64,000 nt of DNA. It comes from Aselliscus stoliczkanus. Its lineage: Eukaryota > Chordata > Mammalia > Chiroptera > Hipposideridae. Where the stretch lies: positions 121,136,434 through 121,200,433 of the forward strand of contig CM066727.1 of NCBI GenBank assembly GCA_033961575.1, written 5' to 3'. The notes below the pieces were generated by a model, which searched no databases, had not been told where the DNA came from, and worked only from the letters and a program-made list of their open reading frames with translations. Positions 24,050 to 33,785 of the stretch are shown in pieces; position 1 is the stretch's first letter, and each line of letters starts with the position of its first letter. A program made the position numbers and the translations under genes.

Positions 24050-26189
24050 TACACACACAAAAGGTAATTAATTATGTGAGGTGATGAAAATGTTAATTAA
24101 CTTAATTGTGATAGTCATTTCACAATGTACAAATACATCGAAACATTATGCTATGCACCTTAAATACCATGAGTGCCAAAAATATGTACACATTTTAAGA
24201 GATGTTATCCACTACTTTTCGATGTTGAATTGAATTATGGTAGCAATAATGACATTCACTCAAAAGATGGCTTTAATCAAATGAATGCTAGCATGATTCA
24301 TTGTATTACAATTTTAATACAGTTTTTCCCTTTCTTAAAATGTGCATACCTTTTTTTGTACATACAATTTTTTTTTTTTTGAGGGCGGTGTCACTGGCCC
24401 TCATATGTGGGACCTGAACCGGGGTCGCTGGCTTCCCAAGCCAGAGCTTAACCACCGCGCCACTCGGCTGACCCAAAATTTTTTTTTTTTTGATGTCTAT
24501 ACAATTTTATGTGTCGATTATACCCCCATAAAGCTGGGGCAAAAGAGATATAAATGAGGAAAGATATTGCCATATTAATGGCTTGGAAGACTTAATATTA
24601 AAACAAAAATACGCCCCAAATGGATCTAAAAATCTTTTATATAGAAAGTCATAAGTAATCTGCTAAACTCTTTGAACTAACAAATGAGTTCAGCAATTTG
24701 GCAGGTTATAAATTCAATATAAAATATCATTGTACTTCTATGCACTAGCAAGGAACTAAACCACAATGGGATACCATGTCACTCCCACCTGGTTAGCTAA
24801 AATAAAACAGTTTGACAATCACAAGTGTTGTTTAGGATGCAGAGAAAATGGGAAATCTCAAACATTGTTAGTAGAACTGTGGAATGGTGCAACTACTTTG
24901 AAAAACAGTTTGACAGTTCCTCAAAATGTTAAACATAGAGTTATTATATGACCAGCAATTCAACTCCTAGGTATATACCCAAGAGAACTGAAAATATATG
25001 TCCACACAAAATTTGTAAACAAAGGTTCACTGAAGAGCCAAAAAGTGGAAACAAGCCAAATTCCCATTCATTGACGAATGGATAAACAAAGCAATGGTAT
25101 ATCTATGTGATAAGCTATTATTGGGCAAGGAAAAAGATAAAAAGTACTGACACATGCTACAACATGTATGAAACTTGCAAATGCAATTCACAGTGGAAGG
25201 ACCCAGTCACAAAAGATGATACATTGTATGATTTCATTTATATGAAATGTTCAGATTAGAAAAATCCATAGAAACAGAAAGTAGTTTAGAAGTTCCCAGG
25301 GCTAGAAGTAGGGGAAAATGGGAAATTAGTGCTAATATCTACGGAGTTTCTTTGGGAGATGTTTAAAATGTTCTTAAGTTAAATTGTGGTGATGCTTATA
25401 CAAGTCTGTAAATATATGGAAAACAGGTGGATTGTACACTTAAGTTGGGTAAATTTTATGATTTGTGAAATATATTCAATAAAGCTAATTTTTAAAAATC
25501 TAGTTCCAAGCTCTGCTGTAGTCCTGATACTTGCTCACTCTCTCCCTCACTTCACTTCAACCATGTTGACTTTTTTCTCATTATTGAACATTTCATGCTA
25601 CTTAGCATTTAAACTTGGTGTTCTCGCTACCTGGGATATCCATGTCCTCTTGTCATTCCATTCTCTGCTCCATTGCTATCCCTTAAGATAATTTTTCACA
25701 GTCATGATCCTTTCTTCATTGTTCTCATTGTTTTTGGAAATAATTTATTTTCTGTAAATTTATTTTCTCACTTCCTTATCTTATATTCCCATTACTTCAG
25801 TATAAACCCTATAAGGGCAAGCACATGTCTATTTTGTTAATTGGTTTATCCCCATTGCCTAGAAGATGTTTGATGTATAATAATTTCATAAAGTGCATTT
25901 TTGGATGAGGGAAGGAACAAAAGGGTAAAAATGGGGGTGAAGTAAAATGGGCTATGTTATTAATCAATATCTAAAATTTGTTATATCTTGTCTTATAATT
26001 TATTTTCATCTGTTTTAGAATAACAACATTCTGGAGATGCATGAAAATACTTTCTGCGATGTTAAAAATTTGACTTATATTCGTAAAGCACTAGAAGATA
26101 TTCGATTGGATGGAAACCCTATCAATCTCAGCAAAACTCCTCAAGCGTATATGTGCCTACCTCGTTTGCCTATTGGGAGTCTTGTCTAA
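12418..26189 (+). CDS. EPYC: EPYC (epiphycan / PG-Lb / DSPG3), coding exons 3-7, 5' end missing
   Basis: Epiphycan is a secreted small leucine-rich proteoglycan of cartilage matrix that carries chondroitin/dermatan sulfate and binds matrix components. Five exons join in frame to 266 residues (798 coding bases plus stop). I recall human epiphycan as 322 residues, so about 56 N-terminal residues, including the signal peptide, come from an exon left of the window. In order they give a Glu-rich acidic region with a Ser-Gly dipeptide, the class III cysteine cluster C-x2-C-x-C-x6-C, leucine-rich repeats, and a C-terminal ear with two cysteines ending in LPIGSLV. Every junction has AG/GT borders. 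Introns are 4842, 823, 1436 and 5870 bp. All five exons read as near-identical to the human protein as I recall it, which separates EPYC from the other class III members OGN and OPTC. No frameshift or premature stop was found. Confidence 0.97.
12965..13185 (-). repeat. MIR SINE, antisense
   Basis: cacattatctcatttgattattacaacctccctgtgaagg and aacaaggaagctagctcaaaagg. Confidence 0.65.
13436..13473. repeat. (CA)19 microsatellite
   Basis: 38 bases of uninterrupted AC/CA in EPYC intron 3. Confidence 0.97.
13700..13908 (+). repeat. MIR SINE
   Basis: cttagtttcctcatctaaaaaatggg, cttgtaaggattaaataag, gcctgacccatagtaaac: MIR core and 3' end. Confidence 0.75.
13918..14145 (-). repeat. L1 3' UTR fragment, antisense
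   Basis: ttaactatagacacactgttgtac, cctggtaaccaccaaactac and ctctgattctgagttttt are antisense L1 3' UTR phrases. Confidence 0.65.
14153..14197. repeat. (TG)22 microsatellite
   Basis: Uninterrupted TG run between an L1 and a MIR fragment. Confidence 0.97.
14210..14405 (-). repeat. MIR SINE, antisense
   Basis: cattaactctttgaagagttac, ataaataggaaaactaaaaccc and gttgtccaagttcatgg. Confidence 0.6.
15480..16340 (+). repeat. Pyrimidine-rich probable L2 remnant
   Basis: A C/T-rich stretch directly before a clear L2 3' segment. The 169-codon open frame at 15617-16126 is biased to Ser, Pro, Leu and Phe, as expected of pyrimidine-rich DNA, and matches no protein I know. Confidence 0.45.
16353..16401. 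repeat. (GT)24 microsatellite
   Basis: Uninterrupted GT run between two L2 segments. Confidence 0.97.
16430..16995 (+). repeat. L2 LINE 3' end
   Basis: acaccttcaagcagagtgatatc, tgatcacataatacccttgcc, cctacaaggccgtaca and the end agagttcaataaatacatattgagtgaa follow the L2 order. Confidence 0.75.
17432..17590 (+). CDS. EPYC: EPYC exon 4: N-terminal cysteine cap and first leucine-rich repeat
   Basis: The acceptor is tctttcag|attttcc. The first two bases complete the Asp codon begun in exon 3. The residues [10 protein letters not shown]...VYC give the pattern C-x2-C-x-C-x6-C, which defines class III SLRPs. They are followed by [19 protein letters not shown], the first repeat. The exon ends with a single A before gtatgg, so the next codon is split. 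One residue (KNV) differs from the human KNT I recall. Confidence 0.97.
18414..18616 (+). CDS. EPYC: EPYC exon 5: central leucine-rich repeats
   Basis: The acceptor is ttttcttctag|atgact and the donor is tttaaa|gtgagt, a near-consensus 5' site. The exon is 203 bases: two bases complete the split codon, then 67 codons follow. The repeats contain LxxLxLxxNxI-type motifs: [28 protein letters not shown] and [11 protein letters not shown]. They form the curved beta-face of the solenoid. The exon ends KGIKQEAFK in phase 0. Confidence 0.97.
19200..19357. mobile_element. 158-bp MITE with 24-bp inverted repeats
   Basis: Left arm tacagtaataccatggtttg and right arm caatccaaggttgtactgta are inverted repeats, bounded by TA-type bases, in EPYC intron 5. 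The middle (cgcttgtttatcacg) has no coding capacity. It looks like a Tc1/mariner or Tigger-class non-autonomous element; I cannot name the family. Confidence 0.65.
20053..20148 (+). CDS. EPYC: EPYC exon 6: leucine-rich repeat exon
   Basis: The acceptor is gaatgtttacag|gacatg and the donor is ctccag|gtaggc. It is exactly 32 codons in phase 0 on both sides, encoding [18 protein letters not shown] followed by a second repeat ending LRALHLQ. Open sequence runs upstream of the acceptor in the same frame, but the splice site and homology place the exon start at 20053. Confidence 0.97.
21725..21925 (+). repeat. MIR SINE
   Basis: cctaggctgaaattcaactcc, acctccctgcatctgagttttag and the attattattaac end. 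Confidence 0.6.
22772..22895. mobile_element. Mariner-like MITE, copy 1 (internally deleted)
   Basis: The left end cagagggtgccaaaaaaatg and right end tttttttggcaccctg are inverted copies. The left arm continues tatacacattttaagaaagg. A TA precedes the left end. Its 124 bp lack the middle seen in the other copies. Confidence 0.8.
23227..23415 (+). mobile_element. tRNA-derived SINE, long-tail family, in EPYC intron 6
   Basis: Box A is gctcagttggttagag and box B ggttcgatctc, followed by a tail with ctccacaactaaactgaa and acttgacttggagctgatgg, then an A-rich end. The direct repeat aattaaaaacag flanks it. It is inserted into an older L1. From memory the tail matches SINEs of rhinolophoid bats. Confidence 0.8.
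24009..24047. repeat. (AC)n microsatellite inside an L1 3' end
   Basis: AC run at the place where old L1 3' ends often carry an A/C-rich tract. Confidence 0.95.
24168..24362 (-). mobile_element. Mariner-like MITE, copy 2 (reverse)
   Basis: Read on the minus strand it aligns along its length with copy 3: acattttaagaaaggg, ctgtattaaaattgtaat, gctagcattcatttgatta, catcttttgagtgaatgtca, and a right arm ttaaaatgtgtacatattt. The outermost bases are eroded. Confidence 0.8.
24369..24478 (-). mobile_element. Short GGCCGGCC-type tRNA SINE
   Basis: Antisense copy with poly(T) at 24370, gagggcggtgtcactggccctcatatg, a box B complement (gacctgaaccgg) and a degraded head (actcggctgaccc). It abuts the right end of a mariner MITE in EPYC intron 6. 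Confidence 0.85.
24580..25500 (+). repeat. Second old L1 3' end in EPYC intron 6
   Basis: accacaatgggataccatgtcactc, gtggaatggtgcaactac, atgaccagcaattcaactcctag and a 3' end gggtaaattttatgatttgtg plus aataaagctaa, all L1 3' phrases. Confidence 0.8.
25505..25905 (+). repeat. L2 LINE 3' end relic
   Basis: ttctcgctacctgggatatccatgtcc, tataaaccctataagggcaagc and gatgtttgatgtataataatttc are diverged L2 3' features. Confidence 0.55.
26019..26189 (+). CDS. EPYC: EPYC terminal coding exon: last repeat, ear cysteines and stop
   Basis: The acceptor is catctgttttag|aataac and the stop is TAA at 26187-26189. The 56 residues begin [15 protein letters not shown] and end [12 protein letters not shown]. 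The two cysteines (TFC and YMC) form the C-terminal ear disulfide typical of SLRPs. Two N-glycosylation sequons are visible, NLT in KNLTYIRK and NLS in INLSKTPQ. Confidence 0.97.
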   Translation, partial: NNNILEMHENTFCDVKNLTYIRKALEDIRLDGNPINLSKTPQAYMCLPRLPIGSLV

Positions 26190-26665
26190 ATCAGATAATT
26201 ATTAGCATGATCATGCTTACTATAACAAAACAATTCTTACCGCTCTCTTTACAAACAAACGTCAGCATGATACTTTCACATTCTATTCTGAAAAATGATA
26301 TCATAACAAAAAATACAACTCAACGTTTTAGGATGTGATGGCAGTTAATTAATCTTAGAAAACACCAGGTGAGTCAGGAATAAACTAGAAAGATGTACAG
26401 AGAGAGCAAAACTAAATTATAGGGAATATTTCACAAATATTCTTATAAATCACATGTAATTTGCAAGTTATAGGGATTCATATTTTATATAATTTCAAAT
26501 TGATCATATAAGAAAGAAAAATTAAAAATGAACACTAGTTTATTATGAACGTTTTGATTTTTTAATTAAACTTTTGTATTTCCTTTTTTTTATTAGCGTA
26601 TGTTTCCATTTCCAAATTCATTAAAGAGAATGAAGAAAATAATAAAAGTATTTGAAAATTACAAT
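26190..26665 (+). other. EPYC: EPYC 3' UTR (inferred)
   Basis: This AT-rich sequence follows the stop codon with no recognisable repeat. The first canonical AATAAA lies at 26641-26646, which would give a 3' UTR of about 470 bases. A second A-rich AATAAA cluster occurs near 26839. The end point is inferred from the signal alone. Confidence 0.6.
26641..26646 (+). promoter_or_regulatory. EPYC: Candidate EPYC polyadenylation signal
   Basis: AATAAA lies 452 bases after the EPYC stop. The downstream bases around 26660-26690 are T/G-containing (ggttttgtggg), which suits a cleavage/polyadenylation site. This is a motif match only. Confidence 0.55.
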
Positions 26666-26969
26666 GGTTTTGTGGGAAAATATTCATTATAATTACAACA
26701 TGCAAATAACCATAACAATAATACACAGAAATTCAGTTTTTGAATAGTAATATTTTGTCATCTTAAAGACCTGTCAACTCATTTTAGACCTTTGCTAAAT
26801 TGACTAGTTAGTTGGTGTATTTCTGTGCCTGTGAAAAAAATAAAATAAAAAATTAGAAAATATAGATGATGACATGATAACCATTCTAGAGAAGAAGTTC
26901 AGGAATGCCTTCTAAGTAAAGTTGATTTTTCTGAAATGTATGATGGCAATAAAGGCATATGGTTAAAAA

Positions 26970-27685
26970 CTGAAAGATAACCAAAAAATACACAATGAAA
27001 GTTGAGTTCCCTTTTAGCTGTGAAGGAAGCTCTACTCTGAAGAAATAACTAGTCAGTGGTTTCTTACATACCTTTATGAAGTTTTCCATGAGAAACAAAA
27101 ACTTGCACATAAATAATTTCCCCCTTTTTACACAAATAGTACATATGTGCATGTATTACACGTATATACATATCAGCATTATGTACGTATCTATCCATAT
27201 AAACATGGATTTTTAAATACAAAAGATAATCATTATTCTTAATCTTGCTTGTCTCACCTAAAAAGTTATTCTTGGTGATTTTTCCATATCAGCACATACA
27301 ACTCTACTGATTCTGAAACTCACATATCAGCTCATTATATGGATGTACATTTTATTTTTTGTTTTTACACTAAAATCGCAAAGAATATCCTTTGTGTATA
27401 TGTGAGAATATATCTATGAATAAATTCATAGAAGTGGAATTCTGGAGTAAAGAGCATATTATTTTAAATCTTAATAAATGTTACTAAATTGCCTTTTAAA
27501 CATGTTACACCCACTTACACTTTCACCAAAAGTGTGGGGAGTGCATGGTTCTCTACAACCTCGCTAAGATGGTTTAATATCAAACTTTTTAATCATTGCA
27601 TTATCTATTTTTGAACTTACATATTAAAATAAAAAGTGAGACAATTATTTGGCATTATATCTCCAACATTTAATAACACAATATA
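26970..27685 (-). repeat. L1ME-like 3' end, antisense
   Basis: gtgagaatatatctatgaataaattc, atagaagtggaattctggagtaaag, attgccttttaaacatgtta and cttacactttcaccaaaagtgt match antisense old L1 3' UTR. Confidence 0.65.
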
Positions 27686-27914
27686 TATTTTTATTTTCAA
27701 ATATCTCTTTTAGGCAAATATATTTCTTCATCTCAATTTTCTAAATTTTTCTCATTGCTCCATATCATTCATATATGCCATTGTTTGCAAGCAGAATAGC
27801 TAAATGTAGAATTTCTGTAGTGTAACAAAGAGCATTGTTCTAATATGTCCTCACTTCAGCTGCATATACATTTCCTTGTTTCAGTTTAAAAGTATGAACA
27901 TAAATATGTATTTA

Positions 27915-28038
27915 TTTATTTATTTATTTATTTTTATTTTTTTTTTGAGGGCAGTATCACTGGCCCTCATATGTGGGACCGAACCGGGGCCGCTGGCTTC
28001 CTAGGCCAGCACTTAACCACCACGCCACTCGGCCGGCC
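27915..28038 (-). mobile_element. Short GGCCGGCC-type tRNA SINE with 16-bp TSD
   Basis: Antisense copy. The exact direct repeat cataaatatgtattta occurs at 27899-27914 and 28039-28054. An ATTT-rich and poly(T) tract precedes gagggcagtatcactgg, and the copy ends in ctcggccggcc. Confidence 0.9.
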
Positions 28039-28274
28039 CATAAATATGTATTTAAAAACAAAAGTATATGTGAATTTGCTTGCTAGCTATGGAGAAAAAC
28101 GTCCATTTAATCATAATTTGTTTAAAAGCTTAAAATAGAATAACCATCAAGCACTATAATCTGATGATATGTAGAAATTGACTGAAAGTTTGCAATGTGA
28201 CTTTTTAGATACACTCCCTCACAACTACATTATTGTGAATCAGACTAAAAGTAGACTTTAATCTTAACATAGTG

Positions 28275-28880
28275 TCTCTGTATTAGTTTTCTATAGCTGC
28301 CTAAAACATATTATCACAAAATTAGCAGCTTAAACAACACCTACTTATTATCTCACAGTCTGTGTAGGTCAGAATTTCTTCATGACTCGTCTGGGTTCTC
28401 TGCTTAGGATTTCACGAGACTGAAATTAAGTGCTGCTGTGTGGGCTCTTCACGGAAGACATAAAAACCAATCCACCTCCACTAGCTCATTCAATTTGTTG
28501 GAAGACTTTATTTTGGGGGTTGTGTGACCGAGGTCTCCACTTCCTGGCTGTTAGCCAAAGGCCCCTCTCACCTTCTTGAGGAGGTACATATTCATTATAT
28601 GGCCCTTTCCATCTTCAAAGCCAGCAATGGCATGTTGAATCCTACTTCTGATCTTATTGCTTCCCTCTTGTGCTGCTATGCCAAGAAAACTCTCTTCTAT
28701 TAAAGCATTCAGTTGATAAGGTCATACCCACCTGGATCATCTCCATATTTTAAGGTCAACTTGAAACTTTAATTATATCTGCAAAATAATTTAACAGCAG
28801 TACCTAGATGAATGTTGAATAACCAGAGATCAGACATCTTGGAAAACGATCTTTAAAATTCTATTTACCACTATCTGCAA
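28275..28880 (-). repeat. MLT1-type (ERVL-MaLR) LTR, antisense
   Basis: Starts tgtattagttttctatagctgcc (complement of the usual LTR end) and contains cagcttaaacaacac, tcttcaaagccagcaatggca and cacctggatcatctcc. No internal retroviral genes are present. Confidence 0.7.
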
Positions 28881-29639
28881 ATCCTAGTAGGATTAAACAA
28901 ATGGTGACTCCCCATAGACTATGACCTTCTTTCTCTATCCTTAAATATTCCTAGGTCGCATTGATGATAATAATAATGAACATTTGTTGTATCTAATGAA
29001 GTCATTTTACTACTATACTTATTTTACTGCTATATTTCTAAAATAAAATAGTTATTCTCTATGAAGACAAAGAAACAGACTAAGAATGGTTCTAACTTTT
29101 CCAAGTTCTATATGCCAACAAGGCAGCCAAATTGATGATTTGGCTTTGATTCTTTTGTTGTAGTTCAAGAAAGAGAATTGTATCCATCTTTAGCAAAATT
29201 CTAAATTTTAGCAAAATTCTCATTGCTAACATATTGCTAAGTTATTTTTAACATACAGATATATAGTTTTATTCAAAACTATCTTCTAGTGTTACTTTTA
29301 TTTGCATTTGTGGAAAATATGAAGATGAAATAATATAGAGGAAAGAAAAATTATCCTCTAGATCTCACCATGTGTGCATTTTAAGGAGATTAAATTATTA
29401 ACACTGACAGTAGACAAATTGGTAGCTTCCAGAATGTCCATAGAGTTATTAGACAACTTTGCACAAAGTTAATTTATTTAAAATACTAAGAGTTAAAGAA
29501 CACCATTGCTATAAAGATGATAAAATACAAAACACCCTAACAGTATATACCTCAGCCAGTAGTGCCAGAAAGTCATTTTTAGGCTGAGAGTTTAAATTTG
29601 AAATATATTATAAATTTGTTTCAAAGTTAGTCCACACAC

Positions 29640-29870
29640 ATTGTTATAATAGCAACCAATACTTGGACACAAAGTATGTGCCAGGCATCTACTAAGGTTT
29701 ATTGATTTACATGTATTAACTCACAACATCCTAGGAGTTGGGGATAAGTATGGCTATTCCAAGTCACATACTGAAGAGAAAGCTTAAGTAACTTGCCCTG
29801 GGTAAAGGGCTGATGTCAAAGTCCTATGGAGTTCTATTCCACTCCACTGTTCTGCCTCAAATACCACAGA
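29640..29870 (-). repeat. MIR SINE, antisense
   Basis: gtatgtgccaggcatctac, tgtattaactcacaacatccta, gcttaagtaacttgccctggg. Confidence 0.75.
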
Positions 29871-29930
29871 CATGGCTTTCCCCTGTTTTGTGATGCAAGA
29901 AAACGGTACACAGACTGGACGGAGAAGCTG

Positions 29931-30298
29931 TTATGGACTGAATATTGTGTCTCCCCAAAGTTCATATATTGAAGCCCTAGCCCAATGTAATGGTATTTAG
30001 ATATGGGGCCTTTGGTAGTTTAATTAAGATTAGATGAGGTGATGAAGATGGGTTTCTCATGATGGGATTAGTGGCCCTATAAGAAAAGGAAGAAAAATAA
30101 GGGTGCCTGTGTGTGTGTGTATGTGTGTGTGTACTAAAGAAAGTCCATATGACATACCAAGAAGTCAGCCAGGAAGAGAGATCCCATCAGGAACCAAATC
30201 AGCTAAGACCTTGAACGAACAGCCTTCAGAACTAAAAGAGAGAAATTCTATTGTTTAGTCGATGATATATTTTTATAGCAGCTCAAAAAGATTAATAT
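29931..30298 (+). repeat. MLT1/MST-type (ERVL-MaLR) LTR, sense
   Basis: Starts tgttatggactgaatattgtg and contains gaagccctagcccaatgtaatgg, gcctttggtag and gggattagtggccctataag. A short GT repeat lies at about 30107-30131. It is a lone LTR without internal sequence. Confidence 0.8.
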
Positions 30299-30593
30299 AG
30301 ATGCCAAGCTCATTATTATCTTTTTGTATGTCACAGCGACTTCCAAATGGCCAAGGGCCTTTGAATCACATTTGAAGAAACATTTCTGGGGTGGAAAGTA
30401 GTCCTCCAGATATGAGGCCTTTGGAAGATCAGCAGAAGGATGGAATGAGATGCATAGGGCCCTGAGGGGAAAGGAAGAATTCCAGCAGGCAGGGCTGACT
30501 TACTCATCAGGCACAGTAGGCACAGTGCCTGGCGCTCATGACAGTGTTAGGGAGCTAGGCAAATGTTTCTATTTTTTCAATAAAAAGAACCAT

Positions 30594-30637
30594 GATGATG
30601 ATAATAATAATAATAATAACAACAACAACAACAACAA
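30594..30637. repeat. Compound (GAT)(AAT)(AAC) trinucleotide repeat
   Basis: gatgat, then aat units, then aac units in succession. Confidence 0.95.
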
Positions 30638-30894
30638 GTATGCAACAAAAAACCTTGCCTGGAATATATTAATCTTTATCTTTATAGCAATAAAACATAA
30701 ATTTTATTTTTTGTTATTTTTTTTTAGAGAGAAAAGGGCCCGTGGAAGCCATAATGCCTTGCCCACAGAAACATTATTGATGAACTCAGATTCCCCAGCA
30801 AATAGCATAGACTACCTCTCTGTCCTCACAGCCTTACAGCCTTCGCAGTACACAATTATTATAAAATCATGGAAGGTGGTAGCAGGGAGTTGTA

Positions 30895-30906
30895 GGAAGG
30901 AAGGAA

Positions 30907-30972
<66 letters not shown>

Positions 30973-31022
30973 TGAGAGAGAGAAGGAAGGAAAGAGAGAA
31001 AGAGAAAAAGAAAGAAAGAAAT

Positions 31023-31103
<81 letters not shown>

Positions 31104-31106
31104 AAA
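30895..31106. repeat. Long purine tract: (GGAA)n, (GA)n and (GAAA)n
   Basis: About 210 bases almost wholly A/G on the + strand: ggaag units, 60 bases of GA to 30970, then gaaa units to 31106. It generates the spurious Arg/Glu/Lys and Leu/Ser frames on both strands. Confidence 0.95.
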
Positions 31107-31172
31107 ATAAAAAATACTGGGATAAAAAAGATCATTATTATGCAACCATATAGGGCCAATTGACATTCTCAC

Positions 31173-31228
31173 ATTATGAGTGCCTACTAACAAGGCTACT
31201 ATTATGAGTGCCTACTAACAAGGCTACT
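31173..31228. repeat. Exact 28-bp tandem duplication
   Basis: The 28 bases from attatgagtgcctactaaca at 31173 recur without change at 31201. Confidence 0.95.
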
Positions 31229-31978
31229 TTGCAGATATAATTCACCATGAACCCTAGAAGGACAAAATGCTTACTGTAACCCTGCAAATGTAAGGATAGC
31301 ATTTTAGTGTTCCTTCTAAATGTACCCTATTTAAATGACCATTAAAAATGCCTCACATTCTTAATTAAACTCTCTAATTCTAAAACTGATCCCTGATTAA
31401 ATACAGTACTTTTTAAATAATGTAACTTTTTTCTGTATTCATTTGATACACATATTTATTTCTTCCTAAATATCACAGGTTATTTCCCACGGGGAGGACA
31501 CTGCATTCTATTGACCCATAATAGAGTGTACTTTAAAGCTATTAATAAGCAAACATTTCCATACTAAAATTTCTAAGTGATCAGTACTAAGTACACATGA
31601 TTTTCAGATGACATGACTATATAATATGCTGTTAATCATCTGGAAATCCTGATTTGTTATAGGATTAATAATATTTTAAAAGGATTATAGTGAACAATAT
31701 CTACACATAGTACTGAGTGCAATATGTATATCCTATTTCTTTTAAAATCTGTAGAAACATTGTCTTTGTATTTATCTCATTACAAAATTAACTTTCTTTT
31801 GTAATTTGCTTAAATAATATGAAGAGTCATAAATAAAAAACTACCACAATGGTATTTCCAGATGCACTAACCCGGCAACTTCCCAAATTATGAAGAGAAA
31901 GCAATGAGTAATTTTTTATCCCTTTATCTCACTTTGAAAAGTTTGAAAGGCTTAATACCGTGTGCTTAGACTCTGTGA

Positions 31979-31993
31979 CCACTAGATGGCGCC
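31979..31993 (+). promoter_or_regulatory. CTCF-like motif between EPYC and CCER1
   Basis: CCACTAGATGGCGCC matches the CTCF core in forward orientation, 2.7 kb upstream of CCER1 and outside recognised repeats. Confidence 0.6.
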
Positions 31994-32661
31994 TAGTATT
32001 TGGTTTCAATTACTATGGGCGATTAGGTTGGAGAAAAGGCAAGCCTTTGAGAGTGCATAAAATGCGTTCTATTTATATTATTATTACTTTTTGTATCTCA
32101 TAACAATGCACTGGTTACAAAGATAAATTCAAAAATATTTGTTGTATTTTATTTTCCTGATCAAATATATCAGGTGTATCCAACTTCTCTCTGAAGAATT
32201 TTGTTTAATTAGCTGAAGTTTGCTTTTAAAAAGCCAATGGAAAAATGTTAAAATCTAACAAATATACGTAATTCCACTGCACCAGAATAAAGGACAATTA
32301 ATATTGGCAACCTGGAATAGTTTAAATATGGTATTCGTGATAAAATATAAAAAACAAACTGCCTAACTTCTCAGTTTGTTTTGTATAGGGACTCCTGCTG
32401 ACTGAATTTTGATTGAGTGACTACTGCCACCAAGTGTTAGAATTCATTGAAGTCAAGCAAATGCACAAACCCAACACCAATATTTCACTGTGTTTTCAAC
32501 TTAACAACATAATGGCATGCATAACAAAAAGCATAGCAAAACCATGCCATCATATGGCACATATTGGGATTTCAAAATGCAACTCTTATTAAAGTCTCCC
32601 AAATAAAGTTGTAACTAGTTGCTATGAAGGACATATTTAGTTAAATTGACTTAATATATGT

Positions 32662-32791
32662 GGCAAACAGATTCTAATGTGACCGCCCCCCCCATGATTT
32701 CCCGTCTCTTGGTGTTCATCCCTTTGTTTAAACCTCTCTACTTGAGTGCTGTCACAAATGTCATAATTGTCAAGCCCATGATTATGATCCT

Positions 32792-32836
<45 letters not shown>

Positions 32837-33303
32837 ACACGCTCGCGCTCATGCACTCGTATATTTATCATGCTAGGAATCACTAGGGGGACCCTCTTTG
32901 CTGGCTTTGGGAGTGAGCAGCCACATTGAAGAAGGCCATGGCCAGGATCAGTTGGCAGCTTCTAGGAACTGCTTTTGTCCCCTAGGACCTGTGGGTGGCC
33001 TCTGAACCTGAAGGCATCCTTCAGACAGCTAAAAGGTGGGGCTCTCAGTTACTCAGCCACAAGGAAACAAATTCTGCCAATAACATGAAAGATCTTGGTA
33101 GCAGATTTTTCTGAATTGAGCCCCCGGAGAAGAACCCAAACGATCAGATTCCTTGATTTCAGCCTGGTGAGACCCAGAGTGGAGCACCCAGCTAAACTGT
33201 GCCTGGATCTCTGACACTTGGAAAGTCTGAGACAACACATGTATATTGTTTGAAGTAACTAAGTTTGTGGTAAACTTTTATGCAGTAGTAGAAAACTGAT
33301 ACA
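32662..33303 (+). repeat. MLT1-type (ERVL-MaLR) LTR containing a GT repeat
   Basis: Begins agattctaatgtgacc and ends with taactaagtttgtggtaaac and gtagtagaaaactgataca, the usual MLT1 end. (GT)n at 32795-32834 interrupts it. Confidence 0.75.
32795..32834. repeat. (GT)n microsatellite
   Basis: Uninterrupted GT run inside the MLT1-type LTR. Confidence 0.97.
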
Positions 33304-33385
33304 ATATATAAAAATATGATAAATGTGATATATTTTAATATTGAATCAGAACATTTCACTTTGCAGTTTTTAAGAATATGAATGA

Positions 33386-33494
33386 GGGCCGGCCAAGTGG
33401 CGTGGTGGTTAAGCGCTGGCTGCGGAAGCCAGCAGCCGCGGTTCGGGTCCCACATATGAGGGCCAGTGACACTGCCCTCAAAAAAAAAAAAAAA
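33386..33494 (+). mobile_element. Short GGCCGGCC-type tRNA SINE (sense)
   Basis: Sense copy: ggccggccaagtggcgtggt, box A-like gtggtggttaag, box B-like ggttcgggtccc, then gggccagtgacactgccctc and a run of 14 A. It is the cleanest example of the roughly 95-bp family body. Confidence 0.9.
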
Positions 33495-33645
33495 TGGATG
33501 AATTAAATGTATCTTTTTAAAAATTCCTTAATTGAGTTTCTGATGGATGGGTTTAACACGTTCTGGTGCTAATTTTCTTGGGTGATTCACCAGTAAATGA
33601 ACAATTTGTATTATAATACGAATGTGTTGAAACAACAAAAAATGA

Positions 33646-33785
33646 AGGGCAGGCTGAGTGGCTCAGTTGGTTAAGAGCTCTCTCAAGAGTGTGAGCTGAG
33701 CTCTGAGGAATAGTAGTTTGATGCCCAGCCTGAGCTGAGCTGCTGCTGAGCTGCCAACAGGTGGCAGGATGGCTCAGCTACAAAA
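33646..33785 (+). mobile_element. tRNA-like SINE upstream of CCER1
   Basis: Head ggcaggctgagtggctcagttgg (box A) and box B-like gtagtttgatgcc, followed by gagctg-rich repeats (gctgagctgctgctgagctg) and an A-rich end. It resembles the head of the long-tail family with the repetitive core of the composite SINE. It sits just before the CpG island. Confidence 0.65.

Larger units (their letters stand above)
21985..24167 (+). repeat. Old L1 ORF2/3' UTR block in EPYC intron 6 (interrupted)
   Basis: Degraded ORF2 text (gaagacttgaacaacactata, ccacaaaacaggcctcaacaa) is followed by the 3' part (gaatggctattataaaaaagacc, aactaccatatgatccaacaatcc, tggttgccagggctgggg, acttgaaatttgttgataatag). A MITE (22772-22895), a SINE (23227-23415) and an AC repeat interrupt it. 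The end continues past 24478 as ttatacccccataaagctggggc. Confidence 0.8.

Noticed and set aside
30450..31163. 237-codon open frame on the + strand and overlapping frames on the minus strand
   Set aside because: Most of the frame is translated (AAT), (GA) and (GAAA) microsatellite; the rest shows no domain or splice context.
33400..33455. tRNA-like box A and box B motifs in the SINEs as possible tRNA genes
   Set aside because: No complete cloverleaf or anticodon arm is apparent; poly(A) tails and target duplications show they are SINEs.
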